From contig QPMI01000416.1 of assembly GCA_004431415.1 (NCBI GenBank), positions 124,001 through 188,000 on the forward strand: a DNA stretch of 64,000 nucleotides, in the 5' to 3' direction. Numbering within the stretch: the stretch's first letter is position 1; each line of letters starts with the position of its first letter. The notes under the pieces were generated by a model. That model worked only from the letters and a program-made list of their open reading frames with translations. It was not told the DNA's origin and did no database searches. Both the position numbers and the translations under genes were made by a program. Below are positions 57,701 through 64,000 of this stretch, piece after piece. Source of the stretch: Cyanophora paradoxa. Its lineage: Eukaryota > Glaucocystophyceae > Cyanophorales > Cyanophoraceae.

Positions 57701-60700
57701 GCTGCTCTCCATGTCCGTCGTGCTGAAGCGCCGCCGATGGCGCGCCGCCGCCCCGACCGCCGCGGCCGCCGCCACGGCCGCAGCCGCCGCCGCAGTCGCC
57801 CCGGCCCCGACCCCGGGCCCGGCCCCGGGCCCGGGTACCTCGATGGTGAGGGAGCCTTCAGTAGGAGGAGGGGTACTGGGCGGGCCGAGCGGCGAGACGG
57901 GGGGGCCCGGGTGCTGCTGCTGCTGCTGCAGCGGGCCGTGGTAGGGCGACGTCTCCCGCGAGGGGCCGCCGCCGGCGCCCGCGCCCCCCGCGCCCGCGGG
58001 GGGCGGAGCCAGCTGCGAGAGTCCCAGGCCCAGGCCCCCTACCCCCGCGAGATGCCGCACGCCCCCCGCGAAGATCTCCGAGTGGCTGCGGTGCCTGTAC
58101 CCCAGGCCGCCGCCGCCGCTGCTCCCCCCTGGAGAGCCTAGGTCCGAGGGGGGGGAGGAGAGGATGGAGGGGCGGGTACGGGGCCGGTGGGCGGCGCCCT
58201 CCGGGGCGGGGCGGGGGGGATCCCCTGCCTTGACCTCCTCAAGGGGCAACAGGGCCCAGAAGGTGCTGCCCTGCCCGTGCCGCGTGTCGCACCCGACCTG
58301 CCCAGAGAGATCAGATCAGATCAGATGGGCGCCTAGAGAGAGGTTCATATATTAGAGCGGCTCTTGTGAGCTGGGGGGAGGGGGGTGGGGGGAGGGGTGC
58401 GCGCCTTGCCCCCCCATCTCTCGGCGATCTCTCTGCAGATGGCGAGCCTGCGCCGAAGAGAGCCTTCAACAAACCAGAGAGACGAGATTGAGAAGAGAAG
58501 GAAAGGGGACGGGTGCGGACCCGAGCCCGGTGCCGCCGGGGTCCTCCCTGGAGTGGTCCTGTACCCGGTAGAACCGCTGCGCGCCGAAAGAAAAAAAGAA
58601 CGGCATCAGAGCAAAGAGAGAAAGAGAGGAAGGCGCATCGGGGCCTGCAAGGGGCTGGAGGGGAAGGCCGGGGAGGGGGACGGCAGGGAAACACAGCTCG
58701 CTCCAAGTCAAGCCCCCCCTCGTTCCGGCTAGCCAGTTTGCCCAGCTACACAGCTAAGCAATAAAAACCGCGCCTGGAAGAGCTGGAACTAGTTAAATAG
58801 ATAGTTAGATAGATAGATGGGCCCCTAGATAGAGGTTCATGTATAAGAGCGGCTCGTGTGCAAACAGCTAAAAACGCGCCTGGAAGAGCTGGAACTGGTC
58901 GGTCTCGCGGATGCCGACGCCGTTGTCCGTCACGTCGAACCGCACGTCTGAGGGGAACAAAAGAGCGCGCCGGGTGAGTGTTTAGAAAGTGGAGGAGGAA
59001 GGCGCGGTTTTAGAGGAAGGTTAGCTGTTTAGCTGTTTAGATGATGGGGGAGGAGGGGAGGGGGGCGAGCTCGGGCCGGGGTGGAGCGCCAGCCCAGCCG
59101 GACGCGAGCAAGCCGTCCCTCGGGCTCGGGATCGGGCCGGCTCTGGCTTGGGCTCTGGCCCTAGCCCCTCGGACTACGGCTAGAGCACGAGCCGAGCCGA
59201 GCCCAGCTAGCTGAAGCCAGCTAGCCAGCCAGCTAATTCTAGGTTCCGCGAGGAGGGGGGGGAGGGGGAGGGGGGAACGCACCCATGACGCGGCCGCGGC
59301 GCTCCTTGACGTAGACCTGCACGAGCACGCGCCCACCCTCCTGCGGCGCCCAGTGAACCTCCCTGGCAATCTCTCTCGTGGATCTACTAAGATTTGATCT
59401 CCAGCTTGAGATTCGATCCCGATGGACCCATCTTTGCGGAAGGACGTGGGCTAGAATTTCGTAGGCGAGGGGTGGGGGGGGTGGGTGAGTCGGGGCAGTA
59501 TCTCCGCCAGTCCGCCCGGTCCGGTCCGGTCCGGTCCGGTCCGGTCCGGCGGGGCGGGGCGGGGCGGGATCAGGCTAGGGCAGGCCGGTTTAGGAGTCGT
59601 CGAAGTCTGGCGGCCTATCTCTATTTTTAGGACCTCGACGGCGCGGGGCGGGGCGGGGCGGGCGGGGCGGGCGTGGCGGCGCAGCGGCGGCGCACGGGCG
59701 TGAACTTGACTCCCTGCGCAGGAAGAAAGGGCGGGCGAATCAGGGAGGGGCAAGGGGGCACACAGAAAGGGCGGGGAGGGCGAAGGGGGGGGGAACGAAC
59801 GTTGCTCAGGTAGTTCAGCAGAATTTGCTGCGGCAAAAAAGCGCGTCAGCTAGAAACAGGGGGGGGGGGGAGAAGAAGAAGAAAGGGGGGGGGGTACGGC
59901 GCGCCTGGAGGCGCTCGGGGTCGCCGTAGACCTCGGGGAAGGGGCTGGGGACGACGACCTTGATCTGAATCCCCTTGCTCGCCGCCTGCGCCCCCGCGGA
60001 GTCGGAGTCGGCGCCGGCGGCGTCTTTGCGACCCATCCCCATACCAGCCCCCGCGAAAGACCCGCGACGGACACACGCCAGGGTGGCGGCGGCTCCTTAG
60101 CGTCGCGCCTAGCCGCGCCTAGCCGCGCCTAGCCTGCCCTACCTGCCCTAGCCTGCCCCTTCTTCCCCACCCCTCACCTTGGGTTGGACGACCCTAGGTC
60201 CCTAGTGGGGAGGTCTTGGGCTGCCTAGCCCTAGTGAGGCGCCTAGCCCTAGTGGTGATCCCCACCAGGACCCTAGCCCCCCACCCCACCCCCCCCACCC
60301 CCCCCCCCCCAGCCCGTCTAGCCTGCCCTAGCCTGTCCTGGCCCGCCTAGCCCGCCCTAGCCTGCCTGCCCCTCTCCCCTCTCCCCTGACCTTGGGTCGG
60401 ACGACCACCACGGCTAGCCCCAGCAGTCCCCACCAGGACCCGCCCGCCCGCCGCCCGCCCGCCCGCGCCTGGCGCCACTCCCCCAGCCCCCCCTCCTCTC
60501 TCTCTCTCTCTCTCTCCCCCCCCCCCCTGACCTTCGGCTGGACGACCATAACGGCGGAGTGGACGCAGCGGGCGACGTCGAAGCGGGTGGAGGAGAGGAC
60601 CAGCTTCCCCGCCTCGATCCTGTTGATGTCCAGGATGTCGCTGCAAGAGGGGCGGTGTTAGTTGGTAGGAAGGGCGGTGGTAGGAGAAGCGGTGTGTTAG

Positions 60701-63700
60701 GTTAGGATGGGCGGTGGTTAGGAGGGGCGGCGACGATGATGTTGGGGCGTGGCGGAGGGCGCTGGTGGAGGGCGTGGTGGTTGAGGCGTTGAGGCGTTAG
60801 GAAGGGCGATGTGGAGGCGTGGTGGAGAGCGCTAGGAGGGCGTGCGTGCGTGAGAGTGCAAGGAGGTCAAGACGATAGATAAGAGCGTTGTGAGGGAGGA
60901 CGGGGGAGGGGCGGGGGGGGAGGGGGTAGAGAGAGGGGCGGGGGGGTAGAGCGCACTTAATGAGGTTGAGAAGGTGCTCGCCCGAGCGGACCGCCCCGTC
61001 GATGTACTCCGCCGCCGCTGTACCCCCGAAAGGAGGGAGGGAGGGAGGGAGGGGTTAGGGAGGGAGGGAGGGGGCTCAAGTCTGGCGCTCGACGATGATG
61101 GTGGAGGGCGGCCGGCGTACCCGGGTGGAGGGGGTAGTCCTTAGCCAGCTGCAGCATCCCCAGGACGCTGCGGGGGGGGGGGGGGGAAGGGGCGCGGCGC
61201 GCGTTCAGCCCCGCCCGGAGCCGGACGGGCGGGGCTGTGCGTTCTTTGGGCGGCGCGCGGGACGCACCCGTTTAGCGGCGTGCGCACTGCGTGGCGGTTG
61301 GGTTGGGGCGTGAGAAGGCGACGAAGGACAAGCGCGCAAGGAAGCGACAAAGAAGGCGTGAGAAGGCGACGGTTGGGTTGGGGCGTGAGAAGGCGACGAA
61401 GGACAAGCGCGCAAGGAGGGTCGCCAAGCTAAGCTTTCTTATAAACTCTTCTTAATCAAGCCAAGCTAGGAATAACACGCACTCTCGTGGGACATGGTGG
61501 CGAGGAACTTGCGGGTCTCCTCCGCGCGGATCTCGGCCTTCATCTTGCTCTTCCGCTCCGTCAGGTCCGTCTGCGAAGGACGAAGGGGTCAGAGGGGGGG
61601 CAGGGCGAGGCGCGGCGCCGTCAGATAGATAGATAGATAGATAGATATCGCGGGACGAGGAGTGAGAGAGAGAGACGAGGGTGCCGCCGACGAAGGGAGG
61701 CGATGAGGGCGCCGCTTTAGAACAAGGCTCAAGCTCTTTGAGCTCCTTAGCTTCGCCGCCCTAAACTTGAGCTCAAACTTGTATGCTTCTTAGCGTCATT
61801 CTTTACTGGGCTTCCTTAAGCTTCTTCTTAGCTTTATATTGGCTTCTTTCACGCACGCAGATGCAGCAGACGCCGAGGACGCCGCTCTGGGCGTCCTGGC
61901 GCGTCACCACGCGCATAAGGATGTCCAGCGACTGCGAGCGAAGGGCGAGCGAAGGTAGTGGGTACTACGTAGGATGGAGGGGGGGGGGGTAGACGGGTGC
62001 GAGGGCGCCGCGGGCTCGTGCATGTGATCAGATCACTCACCGGCCGCGAGTCGTCCTTGGAGCGCGTCGCGAACTCGACCTCGCGCCCCTTGGAGCCCAC
62101 CGCGCGGCCCAGCGACGCAGCCTGCCGAGCGAGCGAGGAAGGTTCGATCCTGATTCGATCTGGCCTCGGCCGATTTGATCTCGATAGAACGACGTACCCG
62201 GATCGCCTCGCGGGTCTCGGCGGCGTGCTGAGGGTCCACCACAGAGTCCACGAAGCACTTGCCTGGGGGGGGTACGAGCGGCGTCGGTGAGTGCGGGAGG
62301 GTGGGCGGAGGGGCGGAGGGTACGCGGACCGAGCATGGCGGCGCGCGTCAGCCCGAAGAGCTCCTCCGCCTGCAAACGAAGAAGGGGTCAGAGGGGGGTG
62401 GGGGAGGGTGCAAGTACCGACGTAAGAGCGCTTGGTAAAGGGACCGACGCCCCCGCCAAGTTTTTTTTCTAAGATATAAGAGCCGTCTAAGAACGCCCGC
62501 CCGCCCGCCGCCCCCCGCCTCCGCCCCCGGCCCCGCCCCCGCCCCGCTTGCCTTGGGGTTCCAGTCGGCGATGAGGCCGTCGCGGCAGAGGGTGATCACG
62601 GGCACCGTCACCGCCTCCATCAGCTGCTTCAGGTCTGCGCGGGGCGGGGCGGGGCGGGTCGGGGCATGTCACGAGACCAGCTACTACGCTAGGAACTAGT
62701 TCCTAGGGCGGGGGCGGGGCGGGCGGGGCGGGCGACTCGGGTCCGGTCGGATCGGGTCGGGTGAGCGCGAGGCGGGTCACGGGATTAGCTACTAGGCTAG
62801 GAACTAACTAGTTCCTAGGGCCGGTCGGCTTTTTAGCTCGGCCCCTCGGCCCCTCGGCCCCTCGGCTCCCTAGCTCGGGGCGGGGCAGGGTGGGGCGGTG
62901 CGGGGCGGGGCGGGGCAGGGAAAAGCGTAAAAAGCGTACCCTGGGAGACGAGCTTGAGCTGCCGCGAGACGCCGAGCTTCTCGTTCAGGCCCCACACGCT
63001 CCGCTGCGGGGGGGGGGAAGGTGGGGGGGGGGGGGGGGGGGGAGGGGGGGCGAAGGGGAGGGCGAGGGAAGGGCCCGGCCGCCGTCAGCCTTCTCGGATG
63101 GGGGAGGCGGGGGAAGAGAAGGGGGGTACGGGAGTACCAGGACGGAGAGGGCGGCGAAGTCTCCCGGGCCGAAGTATTCGCTCTGGCCCTTCGTGTATTC
63201 CACCCTGGAGGGGAAAATCAGACCAGATCAGATCAGACAGGATCAGATCAGATCAGATCGCATCGGATTGGATGCGGAGGCGTTGTGAGGGGGGCGAACT
63301 AGCATCACCACGATAGGAGAGAGGGCATAGCCTCTCATGAGAATACAAGAGAGACTATAAGCTCTCTTTATACTGAAGTGTTCTCGGCTTAGCTAGCTAA
63401 TGCGCACCAGAGCTCGAAAGAGTCGCGGGGGTTGAGGTGCCGCCCGGGGCTCTTCAGGTCGGCCTCGCGCCCCGCCCACTTGCGCGTCGTCGAGAGCTCC
63501 TCGCGAAAGTACATCACGATCGACCCTGCGCGGGTGGATTCGACACGTCAGAGACGCACGTCGGCTTAGCGGACCAGAGACGCAGAAGCTCGAGCGCCGG
63601 CCGCAGCGTTAGTTGGTTAGTTGGCCCCTGCTTCACGCACCGCTTGAGAGGCGCGTGGCGAGGACGCCGCAGATCCCCTTGGGCGGGGGTATGCTCGACG

Positions 63701-64000
63701 GGATGTCCCGGGTCTGGCAGGAGGGTGGGAAAGAGTTAGTCAGGAAAGAAAGAGTTAGTTAGTCTAAGATCTTGAGATCCAAAAGGATCCATTAAAAGAA
63801 GGCCCTTGATCTGAGGTCGCACCCAGAAGTCGGAGGCGAAGACCTCGTCCTGGCCCGCCGAGGCCCGCTTCACGCACTCGCGCTCCACGAAGGCCGCAAG
63901 GTGCAGCACCTGCCGGCGCGGCGGGGCGGGATCAGGCTCGGGGAGGGCTGCCGGGCTCGCCTCGGCTCGCTAGTGGGACCCTCTAAAAGACCGCCCGAGC
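51704..64000 (-). CDS. Phytochrome-family hybrid histidine kinase (PHY-PAS-HisKA-HATPase-REC-REC), 5' partial
   Basis: Over 30 exons. PHY: 63823-63909, 63641-63713, 63408-63525, 63138-63204 (GICGVLATRLSSGS, TRKWAG, tongue motif NPRDSFELW). PAS: 62940-63003, 62552-62634, 62330-62369, 62198-62262, 62041-62119, exon ending 61931. HisKA: 61483-61570, 61268-61286, 61121-61167 (FLATMSHEMRTPLNGVLGML, phospho-His), 60957-61017, 60532-60640. HATPase: 59905-59985, 59801-59827, 59696-59713 (QILLNYLSNGVKFTP), 59283-59340, 58880-58947 (DVTDNGVGI), 58521-58576, 58405-58447 (GGTGLGLAI), 57666-58297. REC1: 56634-56703 (LLVVE), 55982-56026, 55835-55876, 55443-55494, 54778-54957, 54419-54517 (ILM-DCEMP, phospho-Asp), 53957-54013, 53566-53601 (AKPI). 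Linker 52795-53499. REC2: 52675-52722, 52456-52605, 52336-52384, 52206-52259, 52028-52057, 51911-51963, then 51704-51763. All catalytic residues are present. The chromophore-binding GAF lies beyond 64000. Exons between 56.8 and 57.5 kb are less certain. Confidence 0.92.
53633..53674. repeat. (GGGGC)n microsatellite in kinase intron
   Basis: About eight perfect GGGGC units. Similar arrays lie at 51797-51845, 56059-56092 and 56330-56363, and a CCGGT array at 59519-59548. Confidence 0.9.
54191..54478 (-). repeat. Exon end plus donor, two copies of about 70 bases
   Basis: Bases 54406-54478, covering the end of the DCEMP exon and its GTGCGCCC donor, recur almost exactly at 54191-54263. A shorter piece is at about 54330-54345. 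Confidence 0.9.
54645..54804 (-). repeat. Exon end (receiver ILM segment) plus GC donor, two copies
   Basis: The end of exon 54778-54957, including the GCGAGT donor, is repeated with a few changes at 54645-54680 in the following intron. Confidence 0.85.
56472..56663 (-). repeat. Exon end plus donor, two copies
   Basis: gcacctcgacgacgaggagg and about 10 further bases at 56631-56660 recur at 56472-56501. The donor GAG|GTGCG is intact in the copy. Confidence 0.9.
58771..58901 (-). repeat. Exon end plus GC donor, two copies
   Basis: gcgcctggaagagctggaac at the end of exon 58880-58947 is copied at about 58771-58795 in the following intron. Flanking bases (a segment reading agaggttcatgtataagagc) also have a relative near 58338. 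Confidence 0.85.
60171..60557 (-). repeat. Exon end plus donor site, three copies
   Basis: The 3' end of exon 60532-60640 with its GTCAGGGG donor (60526-60557) recurs at 60385-60416 with 5 mismatches in 32 bases, and again at about 60171-60194. Both extra copies lie in the following intron. Confidence 0.85.

Noticed and set aside
60470-60540. Bacterial-type operon and hybrid kinase from a contaminant
   Set aside because: The kinase is interrupted by dozens of introns that share donor motifs with clearly eukaryotic F-box, HECT and OTU genes.

Overview
The window is nuclear DNA of a GC-rich eukaryotic microbe, most likely a photosynthetic protist. Genes are split into many small exons by short spliceosomal introns, and reading frames close only when GT-AG or GC-AG introns are removed. 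I see no operon, ribosome-binding site or other bacterial signal. The alga inference rests on a phytochrome-type photoreceptor kinase and a CRM-domain protein with a presequence-like N-terminus. I cannot name the taxon; prasinophyte, glaucophyte, cryptophyte or other algal lineages are all possible. Gene models were built by hand from conserved motifs and splice phase. Exon limits are good where stated and approximate elsewhere.

Layout. 1-806 (-) RING-H2 protein, 3' end off the window; 3005-4212 (-) NAD synthetase; 5070-5276 (+) lone first exon; 5840-6926 (-) DUF1349 protein; 7399-10331 (+) OTU-type cysteine protease with a polyQ/YPPQ-rich middle; 10551-11647 (-) METTL21-like methyltransferase; 12017-13801 (+) F-box/leucine-rich protein; 13945-16010 (-) unknown acidic/basic protein; 16840-19083 (-) ankyrin plus coiled-coil protein; 19837-21070 (+) doubtful gene; about 21937-29300 (-) cysteine-rich repeat protein with AT-richer introns; 29.3-31.0 kb gene-poor DNA with a MITE-like element; 31026-32804 (-) dienelactone-hydrolase family; 33311-37019 (+) unknown; 38130-40367 (-) coiled coil; 40589-41709 (+) Swi5-like recombination factor; 42101-46871 (+) HECT ubiquitin ligase with a minisatellite intron; 46964-48158 (-) CRM-domain protein; 48479-50967 (+) Regnase-like NYN RNase; 51704-64000 (-) phytochrome-family hybrid histidine kinase, 5' end off the window.

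The largest element is the phytochrome kinase. From the right edge it reads PHY, PAS, HisKA, HATPase, linker, receiver 1, proline-rich linker, receiver 2. All visible phosphotransfer residues are present, so it looks like a working red/far-red-type phosphorelay photoreceptor. Three ubiquitin-system genes (RING, OTU, HECT) and an F-box gene also lie in the window, without evidence that they act together.

The strongest genome-scale signals are in the introns. GTACCCC sits 0-19 bases inside many introns and appears on the transcribed strand only, so its orientation predicts gene strand across the window. Many introns need a GC donor, often GCGCG. In the kinase gene, exon ends with their donor sites are copied into the following intron at least five times. 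Direct repeats and inverted CGAACGAAG/CTTCGTTCG ends at some introns resemble introner (transposon-derived intron) biology.
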